Shown here in pieces: positions 16,677-25,711 of a stretch of DNA of 52,421 nt. Positions within the stretch are counted from its first letter, which is position 1, and each line of letters starts with the position of its first letter. The position numbers and the translations under genes are program-made. The notes beneath the pieces are model-generated. The model was not told where the DNA came from, did no database searches, and worked only from the letters and a program-made list of their open reading frames with translations. Source of the stretch: UMGS363 sp964402055 (GTDB taxonomy: Bacteria; Bacillota; Clostridia; Oscillospirales; Ruminococcaceae); the NCBI GenBank assembly GCA_964402055.1, contig CAYOAV010000007.1:1-52421 (forward strand), written 5' to 3'.

Positions 16677-18578
16677 ATGGAAAATAAAAAAAGGGAATGG
16701 GTTAAAACAGCGGCGATAATTTTCCTTACGATAATGCTATTGCTGACATTCTTTTCCAATACAATAATGAATTATTCACTGCCCGAGGTTTCGGCTAAAT
16801 ATGTTCAGAGCGGAAGCCTTTCCGAGCAGATAAGAGGAACTGCAACAGTCCAGTCTGCACAGCAGTATGAGGTCAAGTTCAATGGTGCTTCAAGAATTAT
16901 CGCCTCGGTCGAGGTCAAACAGGGAGATACCGTTGAAAAGGGTCAGGTTCTTTTACGCTTCGAGGACGGAGAAAGTCCCGATCTTGAATCGGCTGAAATA
17001 TCACTTGAACAGAAGCAGAATGAATACCGCAAGGCTATTATGTCAGCAGGAAATGATTATACATCCGACGAGCTTGAAATAAAGGAGGCTGAAGAGGATC
17101 TTGAACGCCTTAAAACCGATCTCGGCGAGGATGTCGATTATCGTAAAAAAGCCGATGAGCTTGACAAGATTGACGCTAAGGTTGACAAGCTTACAAAAAC
17201 CTCAAAGGAGCTTGAAGCAAAGCTTGCAAGAATAACAGAACAGCTGACTGCACTCGGTTCGGACGATTATTCATCGCTTGATAATACATATAGTAAGACC
17301 CTTACTCCGCTTTATGATAATGTTGTAAATTTAAAGGCGAAAAAGGAAAAATATGACAAACAGGTCGAGCAGATAACCAAGGAGCTTGACGGCGAGGTCA
17401 CAAACAGCGATATCCTTTCAAAGCAGAATGAAATATCCAAGCTTGAAGCACAGCTTAATTCGCTCAATGAAAAGTATATGGACGCTCTTATGGGTACAAG
17501 CACTGATGATATCATCTCCATCAATCAGAGCATTTCCGAAACGCAGGCTGATCTGAGCAAGGCAAAGGCAGAGCTTTCCGATATGTACAGCAAGCAAACC
17601 ACAAGCAACCTTGTTATACAAAGGCTTAAGGTCGCAACGCAGAATCAGACAAATTTCACCAACAAGCTTTATGACGCTGAAACAAAGCTTAACGCTGAAA
17701 AGCTTGAAGTCAGCAAGAAGCTTAATTCTGAAAAGAAAAAGCTTAACACAGAGCTTGACGAAACAGAAGAAAAGCTTACCGACGCTAAGGCGGAGCAGGA
17801 GGAGCTTAACGCTGATATCAAGCTTATCAATGAAATTGAAACAAAAGAACGTGAGCTTGAAAAAGCAAAGCTTGCATTGAAGCAGAAGCAGGAAAACGAT
17901 CTTATCGAAGCAGGAAAAACAAGCATTGATATCGAAGCTATGCAGAATGAGCTGAAACGTCTTGAAAAAAAGGTTGAGGATATCAAGGCTGATATGGCTG
18001 GCGGAGAGATAACCGCACAGGTTGCAGGTGTGATAAGCTCAATTAACGTTGTCGCAGGTGAAACTCTTGAATCGGGGACTGATGTAGCCTCTATCGAAAT
18101 GGTTGAAAAGGGATATACGGCAAGCTTTTCCGTAACGCTTGAACAGGCTAAGAAGGTCAAGGTCGGCGATCTTGCGGATATCCAGTATTTCTGGAGCGGT
18201 GATGCAGAAGCAAAGCTCACGCAGATAAAAGCGGACAGCTCAAATTCACAGAACAAGACGCTTGTTTTCGATGTTTCGGGCGATGTTACACCTGGTCAGT
18301 CCTTGCAGCTCGTCCTTGGCGGCAAGGGTCAGCAGTATGAATGCATTATCCCGAATAACGCTATAAAGGAGGATTCCAACGGCAAATTTGTGCTTGTGGT
18401 AACGGCAAAAAGCACTCCGCTTGGCAACAGATATATCGCAAAGAGAGCGGATATAACCGTTCTTGCCTCAGACGGAGTAAATACCGCCGTTACAGGCGTT
18501 ATGCAGAGCGATTTTATCATATCAACATCGACCAAGCCAATAAATGCAGGCGATCAGGTTCGTCTTGTTGATGAATAA
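16677..18578 (+). CDS. MacA/HlyD-like membrane-fusion adaptor with long coiled coil
   Basis: Membrane-anchored adaptor of 633 residues. The N-terminal helix (about 10-30) is followed by a lipoyl/barrel-sandwich half (about 40-100, RGTATVQSA and VEVKQGDTVEKGQVLLRFED). A very long helical hairpin (about 100-440, rich in E, K, L and A) leads to the second lipoyl half (ITAQVAGVISSINVVAGETL), then a beta-barrel and a membrane-proximal domain. ATG 16677 follows GGAGGA by 6 nt. Such adaptors normally serve exporters (MacAB, HlyD, YknX in Firmicutes). Here it is embedded among importer-type ABC genes, immediately before a MacB-core-like gene, which is unusual. Confidence 0.85.
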   Translation: MENKKREWVKTAAIIFLTIMLLLTFFSNTIMNYSLPEVSAKYVQSGSLSEQIRGTATVQSAQQYEVKFNGASRIIASVEVKQGDTVEKGQVLLRFEDGESPDLESAEISLEQKQNEYRKAIMSAGNDYTSDELEIKEAEEDLERLKTDLGEDVDYRKKADELDKIDAKVDKLTKTSKELEAKLARITEQLTALGSDDYSSLDNTYSKTLTPLYDNVVNLKAKKEKYDKQVEQITKELDGEVTNSDILSKQNEISKLEAQLNSLNEKYMDALMGTSTDDIISINQSISETQADLSKAKAELSDMYSKQTTSNLVIQRLKVATQNQTNFTNKLYDAETKLNAEKLEVSKKLNSEKKKLNTELDETEEKLTDAKAEQEELNADIKLINEIETKERELEKAKLALKQKQENDLIEAGKTSIDIEAMQNELKRLEKKVEDIKADMAGGEITAQVAGVISSINVVAGETLESGTDVASIEMVEKGYTASFSVTLEQAKKVKVGDLADIQYFWSGDAEAKLTQIKADSSNSQNKTLVFDVSGDVTPGQSLQLVLGGKGQQYECIIPNNAIKEDSNGKFVLVVTAKSTPLGNRYIAKRADITVLASDGVNTAVTGVMQSDFIISTSTKPINAGDQVRLVDE

Positions 18579-18607
18579 TAAGATTTTTTATCCGTAGAAG
18601 GGAGTGA

Positions 18608-19690
18608 ATGGGAACGAATCCGACAAAGAAAATACTTTATGTAATACTTTTCGCATTAAATACAGTATGTATCATAGCAATTTTATGCCTGACAGCGGCA
18701 TTCAATTCTGTTTCCAGTCGTCTGCCCTCGCAGAATGCTGTCAAGGATTGGCAGAGTGAAAACGGAGTAAAGTATGAACAGCTTTCGTTATTCATCGAAA
18801 AGGGAAACGGCATAAATCTTGACGAAATAAGGCGAATGAGAGTTGATATTGACAAAAAGCTTGCCGAAAACTCGCTTGCGGCATCCAAAGAGGGTTCAAG
18901 ACTGTATTTTGACGGCTTTTCCTGTTCACCGCAGGCAATGACAGTCACGGCTGTAAGCGACAGCTATGCTCCGAGAGTTGAAGCGGAAACGATGGTAACA
19001 GGCGGCGATTTTTTCCGATTTCATCAGCTTGAACTGCTTTCGGGCTGTTATTATTCGGACGATGACCTTATGCAGGACAGAGTCGTTATAGATGAAACTC
19101 TTGCGTGGCAGCTATTCGGTTCAAGCAATGTTTCGGGAATGGCAGTCACCATAGGGGGAAAGGTTTTTACTGTTGCAGGCGTTGTAAGAATGGAGCAGGA
19201 TAAGGCTTCACAGTATATTATCGATTCAAAGCCGCATATGTTTATCTCCCTTGACGGTGCAAGGCTTATTGATAATTCGCCCGAAATAACCTGCGTTGAA
19301 ATAGTCCTTCCGAATCCTGTAAAGGGACTTGCGGAGAATATCTTTTCCGAGGTGATAAACGTTCCCGAGGAGAATTATATACTTGTGGATAATTCACAGC
19401 GGTTTGGCTTTATAAATGTATTGAAATCGGCATTTGACGGTGGAAAGGGAGCGGCTGTTCAAAAGGCAATAGTTTATCCCTACTGGGAAAATGCCGCAAG
19501 GATAACCATTGAAAATGCGGAGAATATCGTTACAGCGATGGCTGTTCTGATATGCGTTCCGATATTGACCCTGCTGTATTTTATTTTCCTGCTTTTCAAA
19601 AAGCGGAAGATAATTTTACATAAAACAAAGGAGAAGCTTGTCAATGCGGCAGGACTTCTTGCAAAAAAGATGAAAGGCGGAAAGAAATGA
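18608..19690 (+). CDS. MacB periplasmic-core-like membrane protein
   Basis: Protein of 360 residues with one membrane helix at each end (about 9-30 and 310-333) and an extracytoplasmic domain between them. The segments GGDFFRFHQLELLSGCYYS, VVIDETLAWQLFGSSNVSG and VTIGGKVFTVAGVV match the MacB-type periplasmic core found in FtsX-like permeases. A full MacB/FtsX permease would have three C-terminal helices, and MacB also an ATPase; both are absent. A basic tail of about 25 residues ends the protein. ATG 18608 has a close GGGAG. It overlaps the solute-binding gene by 4 nt. It probably forms a sensor or adaptor complex with the MacA-like protein (inference). Confidence 0.75.
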   Translation: MGTNPTKKILYVILFALNTVCIIAILCLTAAFNSVSSRLPSQNAVKDWQSENGVKYEQLSLFIEKGNGINLDEIRRMRVDIDKKLAENSLAASKEGSRLYFDGFSCSPQAMTVTAVSDSYAPRVEAETMVTGGDFFRFHQLELLSGCYYSDDDLMQDRVVIDETLAWQLFGSSNVSGMAVTIGGKVFTVAGVVRMEQDKASQYIIDSKPHMFISLDGARLIDNSPEITCVEIVLPNPVKGLAENIFSEVINVPEENYILVDNSQRFGFINVLKSAFDGGKGAAVQKAIVYPYWENAARITIENAENIVTAMAVLICVPILTLLYFIFLLFKKRKIILHKTKEKLVNAAGLLAKKMKGGKK

Positions 19691-22149
19691 GAAAGACTTT
19701 ATTAAAACGTATCCTTTGCGGTGCGCTTGCGGCGGCTATGGCACTCTCGTTTGCAGGCTGCGGCAAAAAAAGCGAACCCGAGGTTGCTTCCAAGGAGAAT
19801 ATGTATTCCTCGGAGGTATTCAATATTTCAGGCTATGACAGCATAATCTCTATGACAGCAAGCGATGACACGATATATATTGTCGGCTATAAATCCTATA
19901 TGATAAAGGGCAATATGGAAAAACAGGAATATGCGATGGCTATTGCGAATGAAATCGCTGTTGACGCAACAGAGGAAGCTATTGATGATTCCTACGATAT
20001 CGGAGTTGAAGAACCGATAAATGAAGAGGAAGAAATCCAGTATGTTCAGCAGCTATGCCTTGCGGCATATGATTTTGACGGAAATATGATCGCTGAAAGG
20101 GTTATTTATGACAGTCTTGAAAATGAAAACGGCTGGACCAGTATAAACAGTATGTTCATTTCAGGCGATAAGGTATGCATTCTTAAAAGCACATATACCT
20201 GGAACAATGAAACAGGCGAATCAACCGAGGATTATGCTATCGAAAGATATACAAAAGAGCTCTCCCTTGACAGCAGCGTTGATCTTAACGATATAAAAAA
20301 TAATTATGACAATGCAGACAGCTTCTACATCGGCAGCTATATCGAGGATAATAACAGCAATGGCTATATTCTTGTTAATAATGATATTATGGTTATTGAT
20401 TCCACTGGCAAATTCCTCTTTACGGCAAAATATGATCAGGAAGCCGACAGCTCAAACGGCGGCTCATATATTTCAAGCATTGTCTGCGGAAAAAATGGCT
20501 CTGTTTATGCTCTTGGCAACAGATATTCATTTATCGATGATAATTACGAATCAAGCAATTTTGCAAGAATAGTTGACCTTGAAAATAAAAAGCTCGGTGA
20601 TGAGTTTAAAATAACAGTTTCACCCTATGGCACTCCAGGAAATGCACCCGATTATGATATGACCTATAACAGCGGCACAAAGCTTTATGGCTATAATCTC
20701 GAAACCGATGAAAAGGTTCTTCTTATCGACTGGATAGCCTCGGGAATCGATTCGACAGCAATTGAAGAGGTTATCGTTGCTCCCGATGGAAGAATAGTTT
20801 ATTCCTCTTATAACTATCAGCTTGACGGCGGCGGATATATCTACAGCTCGGACGACCGTATTATCAATGTTCTTACCAAGCGTGACCCATCAGAGATACC
20901 AGATAAGGAGCTTATATCCGTTTATACCACATACCTTAACTATGATATCAGAAGCAAAATAAGTGAATTTAACAGAAACAGCGAAAAATACCAGATCGAA
21001 GTAACAGCATATGAGGACGAGGATTATTCAGATTATGACAGCTGCCTTAAGCGTCTTAACAATGACCTTGTTGCAGGAAAGCTCCCTGATATTCTTATCG
21101 TTGATTCGAATATGCCGTTCAACAGCTATATTTCAAAGGGACTTATCGCAGACCTTAATGAATTTATGGAAAAGGACGAGGGCTTCAACCGTGATGATTA
21201 TCTTGAAAATGTATTTGAGGCATTTTCAGTCGGCGGCAAGCTTTACCGCATAACTCCATCCTTTAATATTGAAACCTTTGCGGCGAAAAAATCAATTGTC
21301 GGCGATAAAACAAGCTGGACTATGGACGATTTCATCAAGGTTGCAGAGGAAAACCCCGACAGCGATATGTTTATGGATATGACATCAGACAATTTCGTTC
21401 GGACTATGCTTATTTATAATATGGAGCAGTTTGTCAACAGCGAAACGGGCGAATGCTCATTCAATTCCGATTCATTCAGAAAGATACTTGAATTTTCAAT
21501 GAAATTCCCACAGGAAATAAATTATGATGAGCTTTATTCCGATGATAATTATTGGACAGAGCGTGAAGCGTCATATCGCAATGGAAAAACTATCCTTAAG
21601 AGCGAATATCTCTATGATTTCCGTACACTTAAGCGTGACGAGGCGGCAGATTTCGGCGAAGCTGTAACCTTTATCGGCGTTCCGAGTGAAACAGGAAACG
21701 GCTCGACTATCCAGGTCAGCACCTCGCTTGCAATAACCGCCAAGGCTAAAAACCCCGATGGAGCCTGGGAATTTATAAAAACTCTCCTTTCCGATGAGGA
21801 ACAGGCAAATGTCAGCGGCTATCCCGTAAAGCTTTCCGCATTCAATGCTCTTGCTGAAAAGGCTAAGGAAAAGCCCTACTGGACGGACGAGAACGGCAAT
21901 AAGGAATATTATGATGATACATATTGGATCGCAGATCAGTCCATCATCGTTGAACCTAATACTGACGAGGATAACGAGCGTGTTATCAGCTTCATCAAGT
22001 CGGTCAAGACCGTTTATTCCTATGATACAGACCTTTTCAACATCATTGACGAGGAAGTACAGGCATATTTCAGCGGTCAGAAAACTGTTGACGAGGTAGT
22101 TGACATAATCCAGAACAGAGCAAGCACTTATATCAGCGAAAGCAGATAA
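19687..22149 (+). CDS. Lipoprotein: beta-propeller-like domain fused to family 1 solute-binding domain
   Basis: Exported lipoprotein of 820 residues with a signal peptide ending in the lipobox LSFAGC (Cys about 25). Residues about 40-400 contain repeated strand-rich units of the type ILVNNDIMVIDSTGKFLF, SSIVCGKNGSVYALGN and EEVIVAPDGRIVYSS, resembling beta-propeller blades. From about residue 415 a family 1 extracellular solute-binding domain begins (LISVYTTYLNYDIRSKISEF, then LNNDLVAGKLPDILIV, and FIKTLLSDEEQANVSGYPV). Ordinary binding proteins are about 400-450 residues, so this is a two-domain fusion. It ends the operon with the two permeases. The propeller may bind a polymer or the adaptor proteins (inference). 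Confidence 0.85.
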   Translation: MRKTLLKRILCGALAAAMALSFAGCGKKSEPEVASKENMYSSEVFNISGYDSIISMTASDDTIYIVGYKSYMIKGNMEKQEYAMAIANEIAVDATEEAIDDSYDIGVEEPINEEEEIQYVQQLCLAAYDFDGNMIAERVIYDSLENENGWTSINSMFISGDKVCILKSTYTWNNETGESTEDYAIERYTKELSLDSSVDLNDIKNNYDNADSFYIGSYIEDNNSNGYILVNNDIMVIDSTGKFLFTAKYDQEADSSNGGSYISSIVCGKNGSVYALGNRYSFIDDNYESSNFARIVDLENKKLGDEFKITVSPYGTPGNAPDYDMTYNSGTKLYGYNLETDEKVLLIDWIASGIDSTAIEEVIVAPDGRIVYSSYNYQLDGGGYIYSSDDRIINVLTKRDPSEIPDKELISVYTTYLNYDIRSKISEFNRNSEKYQIEVTAYEDEDYSDYDSCLKRLNNDLVAGKLPDILIVDSNMPFNSYISKGLIADLNEFMEKDEGFNRDDYLENVFEAFSVGGKLYRITPSFNIETFAAKKSIVGDKTSWTMDDFIKVAEENPDSDMFMDMTSDNFVRTMLIYNMEQFVNSETGECSFNSDSFRKILEFSMKFPQEINYDELYSDDNYWTEREASYRNGKTILKSEYLYDFRTLKRDEAADFGEAVTFIGVPSETGNGSTIQVSTSLAITAKAKNPDGAWEFIKTLLSDEEQANVSGYPVKLSAFNALAEKAKEKPYWTDENGNKEYYDDTYWIADQSIIVEPNTDEDNERVISFIKSVKTVYSYDTDLFNIIDEEVQAYFSGQKTVDEVVDIIQNRASTYISESR

Positions 22150-22165
22150 AAATTTAATATGCCGC

Positions 22166-22194
22166 TTGACAATGCGGAAAAAATGGGTTATACT
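22166..22194 (+). promoter_or_regulatory. Promoter of T-box/hisS-aspS operon
   Basis: Consensus TTGACA (22166-22171) and TATACT (22189-22194) with 17-bp spacing, directly upstream of the T-box leader. Confidence 0.85.
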
Positions 22195-22200
22195 ATTGTA

Positions 22201-22450
22201 TAAAAGCTGTGACGAAGAGAGTAGGCTGTATAATTTTCCAAAGAGAGGGAAGAATGGTGCAAATTCCTGAAAATTATACAGGTGAAGGACACTTCCGAGC
22301 TGTTGTGTGAATAAACACAGCCGTTTTCCGCGTTAAGGAATAATGAGTTAAGGCTATTTTGCCTTAAAAATCAGGGTGGCACCACGATTTTTTACAGTCG
22401 TCCCTTGTATATGCGGATATCCGTATGCAGGGACGGCTTTTATTTTTTTT
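22201..22450 (+). promoter_or_regulatory. T-box riboswitch, aspartate-type, controlling hisS-aspS
   Basis: Stem I contains a perfect 13-bp helix (22226-22238 with 22269-22281). In the specifier loop the 3' side reads GGACAC: GAC at 22288-22290, with an overlapping CAC at 22290-22292. The T-box AGGGTGGCACCACG (22373-22386) has TGGC, whose variable C pairs with a G73 discriminator. That fits tRNA-Asp (G73), not tRNA-His (C73). A terminator stem (about 22398-22436) with a T-rich tail (to 22450) precedes hisS. Uncharged tRNA-Asp should favour the antiterminator and raise expression of both synthetases. Confidence 0.92.
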
Positions 22451-22467
22451 CAGAAAGGAAGATGAAT

Positions 22468-23790
22468 ATGGAGCTTATTACAAAAAGACCAAAGGGAACT
22501 CAGGACGTTAAGCCATCGGAGGTCTATAAATGGCATACGGTGGAAAAGCTTGCCGAACAGACTGCCGAATGCTACGGCTTCAAGGAAATACGTTTCCCGA
22601 CCTTTGAAAATACAAAGCTTTTTAAAAGAAGCGTCGGCAATTCTACGGACGTTGTTCAGAAGGAAATGTACAGCGTTACAGCGAAAAGCTCTGCTAACGG
22701 AAAGGACGAGGAGGATTTCACTCTCCGCCCCGAGGGAACAGCTGGTGCAGCTCGTGCAGTGCTTGAAAACGGTATGCTCGCAGATGCTTTGCCGCAAAAG
22801 GTTTTCTATTGCATATCCTGCTTTAGGCACGAAAAACCACAGGCAGGCAGACTTCGTGAATTCCACCAGTTCGGTGCGGAGATGTACGGAAGTGCTTCAC
22901 CTGCGGCTGATTCGGAAATGATAGCAATGGCTCATTCTATCCTTGGCAGACTTGGAATAAAAAATATCGCTCTTAACATAAATTCTATCGGCTGTCCGAC
23001 CTGCAGAGCAGAATATCATAAGGCTCTTAAGAGCTATTTTGAGGGCAAAAAGGACGAGCTTTGCGGAACCTGCCGTGAAAGGCTTGAAAAAAATCCTATG
23101 CGTATACTTGACTGCAAAAGCCCGATATGTCAGGATATAGGCAAGGACGCTCCCGTTATCCTCGATTATCTCTGTGAGGAATGTAATGAGCATTTTGAAC
23201 AGCTGAAAAAAAATCTTACAGCGATGAATATTGAGTATACAGTCAATCCCAAAATAGTAAGAGGACTTGATTATTATACAAAGACTGTTTTTGAGTTCGT
23301 TTCAAATGATATCGGTGCTCAGGGTACTGTCTGCGGCGGCGGAAGATATGATGGACTTATTGAACAGCTCGGCGGAGATAAAACGCCTGCGCTCGGCTTT
23401 GCAATGGGAATTGAACGTCTTATTATGACAATGGAAAAGCAAGGCTGTGCGTTCGATGAGCCGAAAAAATGCTCTCTCTACATCGCTTCAATGGACGATG
23501 CCGCTCTTGAAAAGGCTATTATCCTGACAAAGGCTCTCCGTGACGAGGGAATATGGGCAGAATATGACCTTGCCGGCAGAGGTCTTAAATCGCAGATGAA
23601 ATATGCAAATAAGCTTGGTGCATCATTTGCAATGGTTTTAGGCAGCAATGAGATTGAAAGCGGAAAAGCAAGCCTGAAAAATATGACCACAGGCGAACAG
23701 ACGGAAATAAACCTTGGAGATAGCTTTGTTGAAGAATTTTCAGATATTTCAATCGCCGAAATGTTCAGCGATGTGCTTGATGATATTTGA
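22468..23790 (+). CDS. hisS: Histidyl-tRNA synthetase
   Basis: Class II synthetase charging tRNA-His, 440 residues. Signatures are KRPKGTQDVKPSE at the start, the motif 2 segment CFRHEKPQAGRLREFHQFG, the His-specific GLDYYTKTVFEF, GGGRYDGLIEQLGG and motif 3 GFAMGIERL. A C-terminal anticodon-binding domain starts at about 330 (CSLYIASMD). ATG 22468 follows AAAGGA by 8 nt; an ATG at 22462 is too close to it. It is the first gene after the T-box, with aspS 20 bp downstream. Confidence 0.98.
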   Translation: MELITKRPKGTQDVKPSEVYKWHTVEKLAEQTAECYGFKEIRFPTFENTKLFKRSVGNSTDVVQKEMYSVTAKSSANGKDEEDFTLRPEGTAGAARAVLENGMLADALPQKVFYCISCFRHEKPQAGRLREFHQFGAEMYGSASPAADSEMIAMAHSILGRLGIKNIALNINSIGCPTCRAEYHKALKSYFEGKKDELCGTCRERLEKNPMRILDCKSPICQDIGKDAPVILDYLCEECNEHFEQLKKNLTAMNIEYTVNPKIVRGLDYYTKTVFEFVSNDIGAQGTVCGGGRYDGLIEQLGGDKTPALGFAMGIERLIMTMEKQGCAFDEPKKCSLYIASMDDAALEKAIILTKALRDEGIWAEYDLAGRGLKSQMKYANKLGASFAMVLGSNEIESGKASLKNMTTGEQTEINLGDSFVEEFSDISIAEMFSDVLDDI

Positions 23791-23810
23791 TTGTGAAAGG
23801 AAGTTTTATA

Positions 23811-25595
23811 ATGGCAGATACAATGCAGGGTCTTAGAAGGACCCATTACTGCGGTGAGGTCCTTACCGCAGGTGAAACTGTTACAGTCGGCGGCTACGTT
23901 GATACTGTAAGAAACAAGGGCGGTATTATCTTTATGGTTATCCGTGACAGAACAGGTATCGTTCAGCTCACCTTTAACGAAACTACCGATCCTGCTATCT
24001 TTGAAAAGGCTTCGTCCTGTCACTCCGAATATGTCGTTATGGCAAAGGGCGTTGCAAAGACGAGAGAAAGCATAAACGATAAGATTCCCACAGGTCATAT
24101 CGAAATCTTCGTTGATGATTTCCGTATTCTTGCAAAGGCTCAGACACCTCCGTTTGAGATTGTTGACGATACAAATACAAATGAGGAGCTTCGTCTGAAA
24201 TACCGCTACCTCGATTTAAGAAGAGCCGCTTTGCAGAAAAATATCATCACAAGAAGCAAGATTGCAAAGGTTGCAAGAGATTATTTTGCAGAAAACGGAT
24301 TTATCGAGATCGAAACACCTATGATGATAAAATCAACTCCCGAGGGTGCAAGAGATTATCTTGTTCCGTCAAGAGTTCATCAGGGCAAATTCTACGCTCT
24401 CCCACAGTCGCCGCAGATTTATAAGCAGCTGCTTATGATTGCAGGCTTCGACAGATATATCCAGCTTGCACGTTGTTTCCGTGACGAGGATCTCCGTGCA
24501 GACAGACAGCCTGAATTTACACAGATTGACCTTGAAATGTCATTTGTTGATACAGAGGATATTATGCAGATGGCAGAAGGCTTTGTAAGACGTGAATTTT
24601 CCGAGGTTCTCGGCATTGATATTCCAACTCCGCTCCCAAGACTTACCTACACCGAGGCTATGAACCGCTATGGCTCTGATAAGCCTGATACACGTTTTGG
24701 AATGGAAATTGTTGATATCACTGATACAGTCAAGGACACAGATTTCGTTGTATTCCGTTCAGCTATCGAAAACGGCGGCTCTGTAAGAGCTATTACTGCT
24801 AAAAATGCCGCTTCGACCCTTACAAGAAAAGAAATTGATAAGATAATCGAGCACGCAAAGGGAATCGGTGCAAAGGGACTTGCATATATCCGTTGGAATG
24901 ACGACGCTCCTAACTGCTCCTTTGGTAAATTCCTCAAGGAGGGTGAGCTTGACGCTATTATTTCAAAGGTCGGTGCGGAAAAGGGCGATGTTGTCCTTAT
25001 TGCGGCTGATAAAACAAGCTTTGTTCTTCCATTGCTCGGAGCTATCCGTCTTAAAGTCGCAAAGCAGCTTGATATTATCCCAGAGGGCAAGTTTAATTTC
25101 CTCTGGATAACAGAATTTCCGTTCTTTGAATGGAATGAGGAAACACAGCATTGGGACGCTATGCACCATCCATTCACAATGCCGATGGACGAGTGCTTAC
25201 AGTATCTTGACAGCGACCCGGGCAAGGTATTTGCCAAGGCTTATGACCTTGTTCTCAACGGCACGGAGCTTTCAAGCGGTTCGATAAGAATTACCGATTA
25301 TGAGCTTCAGCAGAAGATGTTCCAGTCGCTTGGACTTACAGAGGAGGAAATAGAAGCAAAATTCGGATTCCTTGTTGACGCATATAAATACGGTGCAGCT
25401 CCGCACGGAGGTATGGGAATCGGTCTTGACAGACTTTCTATGATAATGTGCGGTGCGGATAACCTCCGTGACGTATTGGCATTCCCTAAGGTTCAGAATG
25501 CCTCCGAGCTTATGTCCTCCTGTCCTGCCGAGGTAGATAAGGAAAGCCTTGACATACTTGGAATTTCAGTGAACGAGAAGGAAAAAACTGAATAA
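23811..25595 (+). CDS. aspS: Aspartyl-tRNA synthetase (bacterial type)
   Basis: Class IIb synthetase of 594 residues, the usual bacterial length. The N-terminal OB-fold anticodon-binding domain occupies about 15-110 (VGGYVDTVRNKGGIIFMVIR). The catalytic core has FLQ-type motif residues in LPQSPQIYKQLLMIAG, the motif 2 segment CFRDEDLRADRQPEFTQ and motif 3 GIGLDRLSMIM, with the bacterial GAD insertion between them (about 290-400). ATG 23811 has GAAAGGAAG upstream. Whether it is discriminating (Asp only) or also charges tRNA-Asn cannot be settled here. Confidence 0.98.
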   Translation: MADTMQGLRRTHYCGEVLTAGETVTVGGYVDTVRNKGGIIFMVIRDRTGIVQLTFNETTDPAIFEKASSCHSEYVVMAKGVAKTRESINDKIPTGHIEIFVDDFRILAKAQTPPFEIVDDTNTNEELRLKYRYLDLRRAALQKNIITRSKIAKVARDYFAENGFIEIETPMMIKSTPEGARDYLVPSRVHQGKFYALPQSPQIYKQLLMIAGFDRYIQLARCFRDEDLRADRQPEFTQIDLEMSFVDTEDIMQMAEGFVRREFSEVLGIDIPTPLPRLTYTEAMNRYGSDKPDTRFGMEIVDITDTVKDTDFVVFRSAIENGGSVRAITAKNAASTLTRKEIDKIIEHAKGIGAKGLAYIRWNDDAPNCSFGKFLKEGELDAIISKVGAEKGDVVLIAADKTSFVLPLLGAIRLKVAKQLDIIPEGKFNFLWITEFPFFEWNEETQHWDAMHHPFTMPMDECLQYLDSDPGKVFAKAYDLVLNGTELSSGSIRITDYELQQKMFQSLGLTEEEIEAKFGFLVDAYKYGAAPHGGMGIGLDRLSMIMCGADNLRDVLAFPKVQNASELMSSCPAEVDKESLDILGISVNEKEKTE

Positions 25596-25597
25596 GT

Positions 25598-25693
25598 ACT
25601 GCTGCCGAGCAGTGAATGCAAAAAGCATTCGTGTACACATCGTTAGGTTAACCCGAAAGGGGGGCAGATGTGTACCCGAATGCTTATTTTTTT
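25598..25693 (+). promoter_or_regulatory. Candidate transcription attenuator/riboswitch before pnuC
   Basis: Three elements follow the aspS stop. Hairpin 1 is ACTGCT/AGCAGT (25598-25613). Hairpin 2 is GAATGC-A5-GCATTC (25614-25630). An 18-bp interrupted stem pairs 25623-25641 with 25667-25685 and is followed by a T7 tail. The GCATTC of hairpin 2 is also the 5' arm of the terminator, so the two structures exclude each other. The 25-nt loop contains CCC-GAAA-GGG. It may instead be only the hisS-aspS terminator; no known riboswitch class was recognised. Confidence 0.55.
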
Positions 25694-25711
25694 GAAAGGA
25701 AATGGTTAATT

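Noticed and set aside
22288..22292. Histidine-specific T-box
   Set aside because: CAC would place its last base in the flanking stem, and TGGC in the T-box fits G73 (tRNA-Asp), not C73 (tRNA-His).
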